DNA from: Acorus gramineus
Lineage: Eukaryota > Streptophyta > Magnoliopsida > Acorales > Acoraceae
Direction: 5' to 3'
Assembly (NCBI GenBank): GCA_030737835.1
Contig: JAUJYN010000048.1
Location: forward strand, 219,533 to 283,532
Length of the DNA: 64,000 nucleotides
The notes under the pieces are model-generated. The model saw only the letters and a list, made by a program, of their open reading frames with translations, was not told where the DNA came from and ran no database searches. This document shows positions 24,797 through 38,506 of this stretch, piece after piece. The position numbers and the translations under genes are program-made. How positions within the stretch are numbered: the stretch's first letter is position 1; each line of letters starts with the position of its first letter.

Positions 24797-26339
24797 TACA
24801 TTTTTAATTTATCCAATCAAATGCAATACGCATCTAATGAAGACTCTGATAAGTGTGGAAGAGACAATGAACTAAAAAAAAATTGAACTCTTTGATATCT
24901 AAAAATAATAAGATTTTCATGTGTTTAATTTTTAAATCTCTTTTGACTTCATTTAATCTCTATTTATAGTAGAGATTCCAGATCGATCTGCTTATTAAAT
25001 CTTGATAAAAAAAATATTAGCTGAGTTAGCAATGATAAAAAGATTTATAACTGCCTATACGTAGTGATATCCCACGTAAAGTGAATTTCATTGCAAGTAT
25101 CCAGGTATTAATTGGGTGCAAAAGAGTATGTAATGGTGAAAAAAAATATATTGAAAAAAAAGATTCCATCCAACCACATGAGCAAGTTATGATGGACAGA
25201 TCAGCCACATTGATGGAAAGCAAACAACTTCAAGTATGGAAAAACAACCATCTCTTTGAGAATCTGTACATCAACATGCATTGCCTATTTAAGAAAGAAC
25301 AAATAAAGAAAAATTATTTGGCAACAGATTCATTGATTAATAGAGTTTGTTACATCAATAAAAATTCACAATAAAATTCATAAAAATAGAAAATTATTAT
25401 ATCAAGATTCTCATAAAATTAATGGATGGTTGGAGGGCATTTAGATTTTCATATTTAATGTATCACATGCAACCTGAATATATAATACTAATAATAATAA
25501 TGCTTCTTTTTTTTCAAATTGAATTTATTAATATAAAATGCTTTGAAATTAATATTATATACTTTAATTACTCATGAATTATCATTAATTAATTGTAAGA
25601 AAACAAAAAAAATTAAATTGGCTTTTCAAAAAAAAATAACGCTTTGGGGATTGAAATTTCTTATATGTTGAGAATGTGAAAGGACATACGTCCACATAAT
25701 TTAATTATCAAATTACAAATAATATAATATTTTTAGAAATCTATCAAAGCTCTCATAAATAAGTTGTTATTATCAATTAAATTGACTAACCCACTTAAGT
25801 TTTCATGATCACCACAAAATTGGAATATATATTTGGTTTCTTCTTCTAGGAAGATTTTTATATGTCCGAAACTGAAACAAACACATTCTTTCCTCAAAAA
25901 TACATGTGGTAGTTGAACAAGCCATGATTAATGAGATATATTATTTTTTATATGAGAGATATGAGAATATGCAGGTTATTGTAATCTCCACACGTATTGG
26001 ATCTATTGTCATGGATAAAATCCAAGAATGATTTTTTTTAAAAAAAAATCTTAACGTATATGGCTGTCTTTGCTACAGAGAAAGTTAGAAAATTTCAAAC
26101 TTTTTTTTTATTCCAAAAAAAACATATATATTAAATATCGTTTTCCATTCCCCATGGGTTAAGTTTCCTGGAAATTGTTCACTTAAACATAAATTTTTTT
26201 ATAATAAAAATATTATTCCAGGTATGAAAAAACTCATTTACTATTTGGTTTGTGTATACATATTTTATCTGGCCAAAGAAATCATAAAAATTAAATGCCT
26301 TTAAATAATATTTCTTTCTCTCGTTTGGATAAATTTTTG
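24795..26339. other. AT-rich intergenic DNA, no gene seen
   Basis: A 97-codon open frame at 25081-25374 shows no domain-like features and is in AT-rich DNA without splice or promoter context; I do not call it a gene. Confidence 0.45.
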
Positions 26340-27645
26340 TTAGTCATATTTTTTTAGATAAGATATAGTTGATCTTCCCCCACGCACGATGTGCTTGTAA
26401 ATAAGAAAAATTTGCCCACATTTGATACCCTCAAATCATATGCGATGTAATATATCATGTTATATATACATAAAATGTTATAATGAAAACTTTAATAATG
26501 ATTAAATCATTTATATAATTTATTATGAAATTACATATAAAAGAGATATATTACAACTCTGGGTGGATTTGGATGTTAATATCCAATGTAAATATAGGTA
26601 CAAAAAAAAAACCAAGAATTAAACTATTCCAGAAATTCTTTAAAATTCATAATTTTTCAAATATAACTCTGATTTGGGTGATTAATATCTTGTTGGAAAG
26701 AGCTTTTCGATACATACATATGTTTGTGAAATAGGTATTTCCCAAAAATGACTATTTTACAATGAAAAATAAGATCATATTGACACAAAATTAGTTATTT
26801 ATCACCTAAATTACAAAATTGTCTCAATCTAAATCTATTAAAAATAAAAACAAAAAAATAAATATGATGATGTGACACAATTACTACCATTCATTCAATA
26901 TATCTTAAAAAATCATTAAAAATATTAAAAATATTGAGATTTATTTAGTAGTTATGTATATGATATTATCCAATTTATATATATACACATACATAAATAG
27001 ATAAAAACAATTTATCCTTATCCCAATATAAACTAATACAAATATTCTTCCATTCTTAACCTTAATCTAAAATCAAATATGATCTATCTATCTATTAACT
27101 AAGTGAAAGTTTTTAAGTTTTTCAACTTTGTTTCTTTCTAACATTTTCATTTCTAATTTTATCCTTAGTTATATATGATCTTTTAATTTTATATTAAGGG
27201 TAAGAAGAAAAAAAATACATATTTTTAATATTTTAAAAGATAATGTGAGATATTCATCAAATCTATTTTTATAATATCTATTTGTATTAATGATATATTG
27301 ATTAATGGTGGTGATCATGCCATATCATCATTTTTTTTTAATCTAATGGAGCGATATTGTTGGTTTGGGAGTTTCAAATGGTATTTTTAATATAAAGTTG
27401 GTTGAGGGGTATATATGCAAAAAACTCATTTTAAATTATATCTTATCTCTTTTGTACGTAATTTCATAATAAATTTTATAAACTATTTATTTAATAATTA
27501 TTAAAATTTTAATTATATCATTTATGTGGTATACTATATCACACATAAATGAATTGAAAAAAATTGAGGGTATTCATTGTGGGTAGCTTTTTCAAAATAT
27601 TTTTTTATTTACACGCACATCGTGCATGGGGAAAGACTAATTAAT
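26340..27645. repeat. Fold-back region with ~250-bp inverted arms
   Basis: The left side contains CTTCCCCCACGCACGATGTG (26375-26394) and the right side its inverted relative CACATCGTGCATGGGGAAAG (27616-27635). Further inside, 26500-26560 (TTTATTATGAAATTACATA) is inverted at 27455-27490. This looks like an old non-autonomous transposon (fold-back MITE, or a Helitron-related repeat given the hairpin-like GCACATCGTGC ends). I could not fix a target duplication. There is no coding sequence. Confidence 0.5.
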
Positions 27646-28942
27646 AACTAAGGGTATATTCAAAAATTAAAAATGTTATAAAGGAACGGACTTGAAAACT
27701 TAAACACTTTCACTTAGTATAATAGATAAATAGGTGGATACATCAGATATAATTATTATAGTTTATTCATCTAAGGGTTCAGTTTTAACCCAATCCAATT
27801 AGGTATTTTCAACATATACGAAATACTAGAGGGTTTTTTCATGATTGTGTATTTTAGCCAGTTTTTTTATTAGAAACAATGTTTTTATCAGGGTGTTGAA
27901 TGCAACAAATCCTAAATAAATAAATAAATAAATAAAAGGTTATCCGAATTCAAAGGTCACACATGTTGACCCAAATCCCACGGATTATCTTGACCGTTGC
28001 CTGATTAACTAATTTACCAAAATACCCTCACACAACCAATGATCATCAAATTTTGGGACGTGAAATTGGGGTAGGATAGTCATTTTGCACTAACTTTCCC
28101 TGTTTTCATGGTCGTTGACAGACACGACTCACTCAAATTAAATTTAATGTGAGAATTTCTTATTCCATAAAAAGTTGATTGACTTAATGGACTGGAATAG
28201 TATAATATAATTGAAAAAATTAGAACAATTTCACTTAATTGAGAGGCCATGCATTTTTAAGTGACCAAGTGAAACACCCATTTTGACTGATTGTATTAAT
28301 CGAAAGTCAAGGGATCATGTTAATGTGAGACCCACAATTGACATCTAAGTCATGCAAAATCTTTTTTATTCATCATGTCACACGCAGTATTTTAAAATGT
28401 GTTCACATGTAAATATGAACATTTTTTTTATTATATAAAAAATGTATTCACATATAAATACGAACATTTTTTTGATATACAAAGTATAGGCACAAAGTAC
28501 TTTGGTTACTAAAATATATTACTAATTACTTTAGCTCATTTTAACCCTATGATTTGGTCTAGATTCCAATGTAAACAATTTTTTGATAGGGTAGCACACC
28601 ATGAAATGGTGAGCCTTATATTTTAGAATCTTTTTGAGGTTATTTGTTTCACAAAATGTTAGTATCTTGACCAAGTGGTTTCCATGAAAAGTAGGCGCGT
28701 GAAGCTAGCATAATTTTTCTATCTTGATTTTTTGTGGAAAGTGATTCAAGAAAAGAAAAACATGTGTCTTAATTAAGAAGCCATGCATTGTTAATAAGTG
28801 ACAATTAAACCATACATTCCGAGTGCAATTAATGGATCATTTGTCATTGGATCGTGTTGGTGTGAGCCCCATATTTGAAGTCAAGGTAAGCAAAATTTCA
28901 TCTACTTTATAACACACCTATAAACACATATTAAAATATCTG
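27646..28942. other. AT-rich intergenic DNA, no gene seen
   Basis: Only short local repeats are visible: a tandem pair of ~60-bp units at 28390-28480 (ACATGTAAATATGAACATTTTTTT-like) and an ATAA run near 27915. Confidence 0.45.
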
Positions 28943-29075
28943 TGTTACAATTGGAGAGAGAAAAAATGAAAATTCTTGTATTTCTCTTAGTTTCTAAGCC
29001 CTTTATATACAAGTATATGGAAGTTACACGTGTAATACATAACACAAATAATGATATAACACATATAACCTAACA
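28943..29075 (-). repeat. Copia 3' LTR
   Basis: 133-bp LTR, TGTTAGGTTATATGTG... ending ...TTGTAACA on the minus strand. It contains TATATAAAG as a TATA-like box. Confidence 0.85.
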
Positions 29076-31292
29076 GTTGTCCTCAAGCTCACGGTGGATC
29101 ATACAAAGTGAGTTTGCGAATGAAAAACTAAAATCGAGGAACTAGATGTGACTTTGTAAAGAAATCAGTAAGCTTCTCAGCAGAGGAAATATGCCGAAGT
29201 GATAGTGTCTCTGCAAGAAAGTGTTGACGAACGAAGTGACAATCGATCTCAATGTGTTTGATCATCTCATTAAAGACCGGATTGCTGATAATCTGAATAG
29301 CAGACCGATTATCACAATGAAGAGGAGTAGGATCAGTCATAGTAATTCCTAGATCAACTAAGAGACATCTACGATGAACAATCTCCTTAGTGATGATGGC
29401 CATGACTCGATACTTAGCCTATGTGCTGAAGAGAGAAAAACCTTCTGTTTCTCGATGCGCCTGGAAATGATGGAATCTTAAAGAAATATGCAAAAGCCAG
29501 TGGTGGAGTGTCTAGTAGTCGGATCTCCAGCCCAATCAACATCAGTGTAAGCCCTAATTACCAAAGTCAAAGAAGATGACATGTAGATTGATCTGGTGAT
29601 AGTACCACATATATATCTGAGAATTCGCATAAGAGCACCATAATGGACTAATCAATGAGTCGAGAAAAACTAACTGACAATATTGATGGGATGAGCAATG
29701 TCTAGTCTGATAATGCAGAGATACACAAGTTGACCCACGACTATATGCATCAAGTAGGGTCTGGAACGAGCTCACCATCCGTAGGACGAAGAATCACATG
29801 AAGCTCGAGAGGGGTATCTGCACTGCGGGTATCTGAGAGGGCAGCTTGCTCTAGAATGTCAGCTATGTACTTCTGCTGAGAAAGTAAAATCCCACGATCA
29901 CTTTGTGCAATCTCAAGACCCAAGAAGTAGCAAAGAGTACCAAGATCTTTCATCTGAAACTGTTGACTGAGGTGATTCTTGACCAGAGTAATATCGACGG
30001 AGTCATCGCCAATTATAATCATGTCATCAATAGTGAAACAAGTCTCTCTTGCACCATGCTGCATATATTTGGATCCGTGGAAGAAGGTGGCACCGAAGAA
30101 CCATCAAGATGACCAACAAGAACACAACGATCAAGAGTGCTCTATACCATAACGAGCCAGGATGACCAATTTTCTACAGAACTGAGAGTAAAATCTGTCG
30201 AATTCGGAAGTGTAACCCGAAGAGTCTTAAAACACGCCACCTGAGAGAGATCAACCATTTTCGAAGGCTATGGAGGAGTAAAATTGTCGTCGGTTTCTGA
30301 CATTTTTCAGAACCACCTGGATGAAGATACTAAGCAGACGATGAGGTCAAGAACCAAAAATTTAGCAAAATGGACCCCTGGATCACTGCAATCGGACCTC
30401 CAGACAGAAAGATATGATCCAATTAAGATTTTGAGTGTAGACAACGTCCGACGGTGAAGGGCCGTGGCCAAAGGCTGAGGACAGCGACTGGCAATGGTGA
30501 CCGATGGCGGCAGATGGCAGAAGAGGGCTGCCAGTGGTAGTGGAGAGCAGTGGTGCACGTGCGCATTGGGTGTGGGAATCACGCGCGGAGAGGCGGCCGG
30601 TGCATGTGCGCATTGGGCACTAGAACCGCGCACATAGATTGCACAAGGATTGCGCGTTGTCACATGAGCAGGCGCACGCTATCACGCGTGCTGGCACTCT
30701 AGGATAGCGGGAGCGCATCCTAGAAAGTGCATTGGCGCACTGTCAAGCGTGCTGGGATCAGGGAAAGCACGTCGTCACGGTGGCAAAGCACATTGTCGCG
30801 CTAGCGTGCGTGAGCAGAATCCCGAGAATCTCAGGATCAACGCTGACCAACGCAGGCAAGGCATGGGCAAGTCACGGGTCAAGGCGCGGCACAGCGTGGG
30901 CAAGGGCACAGCGTAGTCAGGACACAGCTTTGGCTGTGTAGTGCGCGGCACGGGCAGTGCAAGGTGTGGAACTGGGTGAGCAGGGCAGGGCGTGTTGGCT
31001 GGGCGCGGTGGAGCGTGGCGGGGCACGGCGCGTAGGCTCGGAGTGGCTCGCGGTGAGGCAGGGTGCACTGTGGCAGTGCTCGGGCAGGACGGGGAAGGTG
31101 TGGGGAGGGGCTCTGCAGCGCTAGGAGGGCGCGGAGAGGTGCATCGAGGTGTAGTGAGTCGCGGGAGGGTGTGGGGAGGGCAAGATAGTACAGAGGGCGA
31201 AAGAGGGCAGTCGGTGTTGCAGGGAGATGTGCGGAGGTGTGCAAGTTTGCGAGGAGGAGAGCACGGAAATGTAGGATTCTAAAAAAAATTTA

Positions 31293-31746
31293 GCCCCTGT
31301 TTGTTTCTGGTATAAAACCCCAGATAAGCCCGGATAACCCCAGATAAGAATTTTTAAGTGTTTGTTTACCCCGGATAACCCTTGATAAAGTATGTCAGAA
31401 TAAACCCTGATAAAGTGGTATATGGATTCCAATCGACCCCTGGAATTAAAGTTATCCTAGGTTATTCCACCCAAAGAATATGTGGGCCCACTGTCAAATC
31501 AACTGTCATCACCTCTTATAAATCACATATCAAATCAACTATCATTACTTTTTTACATTTTATAAATCTTTATCCATACTTTATTCACATTTTACCCGAA
31601 CAACAAAACATTTATTCTTACGTTTACCAACGAGAATAATTCAAAACATAACCAAACACAAAATCACTTTATCCTTATTTATACTCACTTATGCTTGGAT
31701 AAATATATACCCTAGAATAAAACATATCCCCGTTCCAAACGGGAGC
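31293..31746. mobile_element. Tourist-like MITE, copy 1 (454 bp) inside the copia leader
   Basis: Ends GCCCCTGTTTGTTTC and, on the other strand, GCTCCCGTTTGGAACG, flanked by TTA at 31290-31292 and 31747-31749. A TTA/TAA target and such ends are typical of Tourist/PIF-Harbinger MITEs. Its insertion postdates the copia element. Related copies are at 32345 and 39462. Confidence 0.82.
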
Positions 31747-31778
31747 TTAGGGTTTCTAAAGTGGAGGCTCTGATACCA

Positions 31779-31909
31779 TGTTACAATCAGAGAGAAAAAG
31801 TAAGAATCTTTATATTCCTCTTAAAATCTAAGCCTTTTATATACATGTACATAAGAATTACACATGTAATACACAACACATATAATAACGTAACACATAT
31901 AATCTAACA
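31779..31909 (-). repeat. Copia 5' LTR
   Basis: 131-bp partner LTR, adjacent to the primer-binding site. It contains TATATAAAAG on the minus strand as a TATA-like box. Confidence 0.85.
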
Positions 31910-32344
31910 ATTTGATATATATATTATCGGCTAATTACTCCTCATGTAAACCAATTAGGCCATTGCAGTGAATGGCTAGATATCAAATGTTTACATCGAG
32001 AATAAAATTTCATAAGATCATAGAATTTATTGATTAATTCGAATCTTTTTAAGGTTATTGTTTAACAACAATTAATATCTTGATCAAAAAGTTATTCACA
32101 TGAATTAAAATTGGACAGATATATAATACGAATCAATGTTATTATCATTATTCATCAGGGTTTGGAGTTACTTGTGATGATGGTATAAAATTTAACCAAA
32201 AAATACGATAGATAAATAAATAAATAGCACTTTTTTTCCTATAAAAAATTATCATTAATTAATTCATTTTTTTTACCAATCAAAAAAATAAATTCATTCT
32301 TTTTAAAATAGGTAAGTCATCCATCCATAGGTACTGATCAATAA

Positions 32345-32745
32345 TCCCATGTTTGGATTGCGAATAGAAGGTGGAATAAATTAGTATAATATGGAATAAA
32401 CGGTTTAAGGTTGTTTAGATGGCTGGAATAAATGAGAATTTGTATATCATAATAAACTAGTATAAAGTAGCATATGAATTCCAACCAACCCTTGGAATTA
32501 AGTTATTACAGGTTATTTAACCAAAAAGAATATGTGAGCCCACAATCAAATTAATTATCACCACCTCAACCATAATTCAAATTAACTATCATCATTTTTT
32601 TCATCTTTTACAAATCAACATCCACACTTTATTCACATTTTACCCAAGCAACAAAAACTTTATTATTACATTTTTCAATAAAGATTATTCAAAACACTAC
32701 CAGATACAAAATTATTTTATCTATGTTTATACTAGAATAGTCATG
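32345..32745. mobile_element. Tourist-like MITE, copy 2
   Basis: It shares an ordered set of phrases with the other copies: GAATAAA near the start, GAATTCCAACCAACCCTTGGAATTAA, AATATGTGAGCCCACA, TTTATTCACATTTTACCC. The left end TCCCATGTTTGG follows TAA; the right end is worn and I cannot place it exactly. Confidence 0.7.
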
Positions 32746-33711
32746 GACCTCGGAAGGGTTTGTTTTCAATTGAACATAAAACCAGCTAATATGTTTCTAT
32801 AAATAAACCCAAAAAAAACTTTGGCATGAAGTAACTGTCGAATCAGGGATTGTGTGTGATTTAATGCATACAGGGTTTTCCAACTAATCGTTGGATTTTG
32901 TTCATGTATTATAAAAGGGTAGATTAGAAGTGGAATTTGGAAGATAGATTAATATATATAATAACAGTTTGACAAGAGTAACAACAAGAAATATAATTAA
33001 CCAACATGATTTTGTAGTCAAATTAATTGAACTTCTAAAAATATATTATACCAGAAGCATGTATACCCATGTGTCTTTTGTTTGACAAACAATTAATATA
33101 TACAGATAGCTAATTAAGAGATCAGCAGTCTTCATCTTTGTATTGAGAAAAAACACATATGATTAAAAAAAATTTGGGTTAGGGTTACAATAACCCTATA
33201 AACACATATTACCACTGATTGTGCCAATTTGGGGCGAAAAAATAAGAAAAAAAGAGAGCTTAAACTTAAGACTCTGTAGAAATCATTCTTCACAGAGTTT
33301 AAAAACATAATCTCCCTGGTTGAGACTAATTTGATAAACTTCTCATTTAAAAAAGAAGAAGAACTTCATGACCTAATACATAAAATTGAGTCAAAATTTT
33401 TCCAACTTTCGAACTTCTAATCATGATTATATTTGAAAACCATTTTCATCTATACACTGTATATTAATATTACTAGAGCTAAAATTTCCCACGAAAGAAT
33501 TTGAGTGAAATTGATTTAATCAATGAATTGGATTTGATACCCGCATTCGCTCCTAAGTCATTTGATCTAAATGTGAATAATAATTGGGTGATCCAAATAT
33601 TTTAGAAAAAGAATGTCCTGAGTCATTTAAATTTAAAAATTATGATAAATCATAAAAGATAATTAAATTTAAACAGTATGTAATACAAATATATAAAAAA
33701 AAGAGTAAAAT
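32746..33711. other. AT-rich intergenic DNA, no gene seen
   Basis: No exon, RNA gene or clear repeat boundary recognised. Confidence 0.4.
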
Positions 33712-34130
33712 GCGTTTGGACCGTCTGAAGTTTTTTAAACCTGCAGAAACACCCCCTATAGTTTAAAAATATGCAATTACACCCCATGCAATTTGATTTT
33801 CTATGAAGATGAGATAAAAGTACAATTTTACCCTTTTAATTAAATATTATCATGTTTTCACTTTTTTTTGTGGGTTGTTTTCATCTTGTAATCAATTATT
33901 ATGTGACTTAATTCTCACAAAATGCATCCAGATGTATTTGAAGAATTAATTATTGTATAAGTTAATATTCATAAAGCATATCTAGAATTATTTAATTGAT
34001 TTTTTTCTATGGATATTTAGATAGTTAAGGGTAAAATAGTAATTTTAAATTACTTTTGTCACATCTTAATGAAAAAATATAGTGGCAGGGGTGTAAGTGC
34101 ATGTTTTTAAACTTTAGGGATAGATATCTC
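33712..34130. mobile_element. Fold-back MITE-like element, about 420 bp
   Basis: The arms around GTTTAAAAATATGCAATTACACCCC (33759-33784) and GGGGTGTAAGTGCATGTTTTTAAAC (34088-34112) are inverted copies, and further in AATTTTACCCTTTTAATTA pairs with TAAGGGTAAAATAGTAATTTT. The outer ends no longer match, so the family is not certain. Confidence 0.6.
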
Positions 34131-34544
34131 TCCATTCTTCAATATTTCTGAATAGTTATTGTGATTTTTTATTTGTCGCATTCTGATATTTTTTACATAA
34201 TTAACATATTTAAAGTGATTTCTCACGTGTTTGTGACTTTGGAAACAAAACAGAGCTCCATTAGTCTCTTATAATGGCCACACCACAAGAAAACAAATTG
34301 AGAATAATGAATTTGACTTTGACGAAAGAGAGATTGATTTAGTCCTGTTTTATAACATAAATTTCTGCTGAGGGAAAAAAAATCCAGTCATCAAAATCAA
34401 ATTGATGATGAATCACAAACAGAACAAACTCAGATTTAATTTTCAGATATCAGACACAATTTTCCAGACAATTGGAGAGGAGAATGGTCACAGATTCCAA
34501 ATGGGTTGGCGCCCTTGTGTAATAAAATTGCATAGAAATGTTGA

Positions 34545-35260
34545 CCATTGATGATCTTCTCAGTCATACAATTTGAACATGACTATGTTGTTTTGTTTGT
34601 GCTTTTTATGAGAAGAGATTGCGAACAAATAAAATGTTGGTCTATTATAGAAGTCAAAACAATGCAATAAATATTGCAGACCAAACCTGCCTTCTTTTGT
34701 TGTGCATGTGCCACTTCAATGAAGGTTTTCCTATGACATTGATTGCTACACATGGAAGTTTCATAATGGGATAATCTTCATTGTTTAATTTAAAATCTCT
34801 CTATGATTTTTTATCATCGATAGAATTTGGAACAAGATATTTGTGGCATATCAATTTATTGCAATTTTAGGAGGAGAGAGTCTATGATCCTCAAGATTCA
34901 TAGGAAGAGATAACCAAGGGTAGTTTGTTCTCCTGCTTAAATATTTCATTGTTAGGGTAACTAAAGATTTTTTTTAATCTTGATTACTTGATACAGTGAA
35001 TCAATTCCAAGTTTACTTATCATGAGCTATGATGGTTTTCTTAGTCATTCAATTGAACATGATGACTATGTTCTTGTGTGTGTGTGTATTATTTTGTTTG
35101 TCATTTGCACGTAAAAACAAATGTTTTGTCTATTATTTTGTTTTGCACGTAGAAGTCAAAAGAACGCAAATAATTCTCGTAAACCAAGTAAGCATTCTTT
35201 TGTTATGAAGGTGCCACTTCAATGACATTGTTAATGAAGTGGCTTCTGTGAAGTTTCAGA
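34545..35260. repeat. Diverged direct duplication of a ~220-bp segment
   Basis: 34545-34760 and 35025-35260 share, in the same order, CAGTCATACAATTTGAACATGACTATGTT-like, TCTATTATAGAAGTCAAAACAA-like, CTTTTGTTGTGCATGTGCCACTTCAATGA-like phrases. No coding sense is seen. Confidence 0.6.
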
Positions 35261-38199
35261 TGAGAAAACTTTCAGTGTTTAATTTGGATCTATTCAGCTG
35301 GGTTTCATAATCAATTAGAAACAAATCCCTGAAAGAGAGGTGGCAGCACATAAAAAAATGTGGCGACAATAGGCATGATTTCTCTATATATACTTTGCCC
35401 TTAAAGAATGGAGGATAAAATAAAGGTGTATTGAATAGTTGCATGTATATTATATTAAGCAGTTATTCTTGATGTATATACTATGCTACATGTGAATTGC
35501 ATGTATTAAATTTTAATTAAAATGTCACTACAAGAAAATAGCTCTACGGTGACATTTTTATTGTGATAGTTTTAAAAAACTGTTACTATACATAACTTAT
35601 AGTAACATTTAATTTTAAACTATTGCCAAATATAGGAAGTCAGTGTGAGAAGTCCTTAGCGGAAGAATTTGGCGCCGTATGAAATATTTATGGTAATGGT
35701 TTGACACAAAATTGTTACCATATGATCTTAAAGTGACGCTTTAAAACCGTAACAATAAATTACATAGTAAAAGTAATGGTTTGAGAAGAAAAAACTAACA
35801 CGATGGGATCACGTTTTTATTTTCCCTTTTTTTCTCTATCATATCCCGTTTTCACTCTCTCCACGTCACTTTCTTATTTGCATTGACATTTTTTAAGATC
35901 GGAAGAAATCAAGAGCTCCTTCAAAAAGGTTTTATTATGTTAGATAAAATAATTATTTTTTATTGATATGTGAAACATTAATATGATTGTGTTTCAATTT
36001 TCCTATTATGGTGTAGTAATTTATTACTTTATCAAATCTTTCTTTCTCTTGACTCAGCGTGATTTGGTTGATTTTAGGTTTTAAATTACATTAATTTCGG
36101 GGAAGATTTGTGAAGCAAAGAATAAGATAAGAGTTGTCCCCCTATAGTAGTCTCATTCATTCTTCATCAAATCTATCATTAAAAGATAGAGAGTCAATTG
36201 CTTGTAATTATTATTTTTTTCATGTAATTTTTCATTTGATTTGATTTGATTGAAAAATAAAATTAGATTACATCAATATCTATTAGTAGATATGCTATCC
36301 TCAATACTAAAAAAAATCAACCCAAAAATTATCTTTCTCCAAATCCAAATGTGATATTATGATGTAACCTAACAAATGATGCAATTGAAAATAGGATTGT
36401 TATGATTATTATTATTTATTTTATTAAATAATGATGCAATATCCCTTTCTTTGGCCGGTTCCTCTTTCTTCTCTCCATCAACAAACCAAAGCTCCTGTCA
36501 TTTAAAGATATTAAGGTAGCTTTTTTTAATAAATGTTTGTTTCAATCTTCACCCCAAAAAAATTATATGTTTGATTGGCTGAATAATAATAAAAAAATCC
36601 ACTTTTGTATGCATGAATTTTTTTTTTTTTTTTTTTTTGTGCCGAATATGATCTTTCAAGCTTGAAATCGTTTTTTTTGTGTTGAATATGAATTTTTTTT
36701 TACAATTATTTTTGGGACTTGATTTTTAAAAGCAATTTATATCACATATTTCACGTAATAGTGAATCACATCCTATATATAAATAAACGTTTGGGATAAA
36801 AAAAAAAAAAGAAATAGTATGATAGGGGACTTAATACAAACCATAATTACACGGATTGAACTCTAGCACATATTTCACATCACCGTATCACATAAAATCG
36901 TATAGAAATAGTATGAAGGGGACTTAATACATACCATAATTATAGGGATTTAAATCTAACACATATTTCACATCACCAAATCACATAAAATGGTATGTTT
37001 TTAAAATTTCATTTTTTTTTGTTTAGATGTGATATATAAAGAAAACTACACCACCATTATAGGGATTTATAACTATCACATATTTTTAACATCTCTAAAT
37101 TCAAATAAATTCACCCAAAAAAAAACCTGAATATTAACACCTCAAATACAAATGTGAAATTCAAAACAAAACATTTTTTTATTCAGATTATTAAACTTTA
37201 AGGCTTGAATTCTAATCTTATGGCTAATATATATCTCTATTAACATTTTTTTTAAATAGCTTGGTTGTTACAGTTGTTAGAAAAAATAGGATTTTTTTTT
37301 CTTCTTTTTTGTATTCAAAGCCCTGTAACCACGGCATATAGTTAGTACATAAATTTTTTTTATAATTTACAGCTCCCTAGGATCCCAAACCTACTGGGAA
37401 AATTTTAGGTCAAAAGCACATAACAGTTGAGCCACACGTTCTCAGATGCTCTTCATGTGGATTCGGAGCAATTTCTGTACATACTCCGACTGTATATCCA
37501 TAAAAGTTATCATCCATTTAAAAAATATAGGAATGTTTTTTGGTGTGGATTATTAACATATGCTAAATAACAAATGAGCAAAATTATATAAGATATAACA
37601 TTAAATAAACTATCCACTCATACTCATACGAGACAAAAAATATTCAACTGACTATTAGGATTTGAGTTTTGAAATGCATGCATGATAGTAGTGGATTTAT
37701 TCAGGAAAAGTCACACGTCTTCCACTTAATTAGCCACCAGTAATTGTTAATATTAGTTATTCAAATACTAGAAAATAAATTTTTGATAATTTTACATTGA
37801 TTGGCAATTACAATTACACTGGTAGATAATTACATTTTTTTGGGTGTTATCTGGTGGGCAGTTACATATTGTGATCCAATTGCATATATATTTACCTTTT
37901 AGTTTACAAAAAAATTGCATATTTAATTTTAATTTTTTTATATACAAGTGTTTCATTGTAGTCGTATTAGAGCCACTTTTTTTACCACTTACTTGTTATG
38001 AATATATTTAAGCTTCATCTAGATGCCGGATAAGTAAGAATGTAAGATGCATTTAATTTGTTGCACTTTCAATCAAATTATTTTTCTTCTCATGGCAATT
38101 TTTTTAATGTTCATGTGTCATACTTCATAAATTTATTTGTGTTAAATAATTTAAACAAATATTTTTTTTTATATAAAGGGATACACGAGAATAATAATA

Positions 38200-38415
38200 G
38201 ATAAAAGTTGGATGCAACGTCCAAGATGGAGCGATGAGTATTTCATGGGAATGAATAAATTTTTAGATTTTGCTTTTGAAAAAGTTAGTACTGACGGAAA
38301 GATTAATTGTCCTTGTACGAAATGCTCTCATAGGTTGTGGTATGATAGGCGGATAGTTGTAGATCATTTGTTACACTAAGGATTTTCAATGGGCTACACC
38401 CATTGGATCTACCAT
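38200..38415 (+). pseudogene. Transposase-associated domain remnant of CACTA element
   Basis: The frame from 38200 reads DKSWMQRPRWSDEYFMGMNK, then INCPCTKCSH and, after one in-frame stop at about 38377, GFSMGYTHWIYH. This matches the N-terminal transposase-associated domain of En/Spm TNP2-type proteins: SWM start, the CPCxxC zinc-binding cysteines, and the YTxWIYHG end. The downstream transposase (tnp2) domain is missing, so the exon is a relic. Confidence 0.85.
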
Positions 38416-38506
38416 GTTTGTAGTTATATTTGTGATCAGGGTCACATTTATCATTTTGTATAAGTTCAATTATAAAAATAATAGTGCTAACTAATTGTTT
38501 TTACAG

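Larger units (their letters stand above)
28943..31909 (-). mobile_element. Broken Ty1-copia retrotransposon, 2.97 kb
   Basis: Short LTRs, 28943-29075 and 31779-31909, begin TGTTA and end TAACA. The minus strand shows a primer-binding site TGGTATCAGAGCC (complementary to initiator tRNA-Met) immediately inside the 5' LTR at 31761-31778, and a purine-rich tract next to the 3' LTR at 29076-29092. Flanking 5-bp sequences ATCTG and ATTTG look like a target duplication with one change. Coding parts visible on the minus strand are reverse transcriptase (29750-30064; DDMIIIGDD, then QMKDLGTLCYFLGLEIAQS) and RNase H (29128-29403; CDNRSAIQI, KHIEIDCHFVRQH). The leader region 30430-31270 is unusually GC-rich. 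The two LTRs differ at roughly one position in five, so the copy is old. It is broken, with several breaks and much of gag-pol absent. A MITE sits in the leader. Confidence 0.88.
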
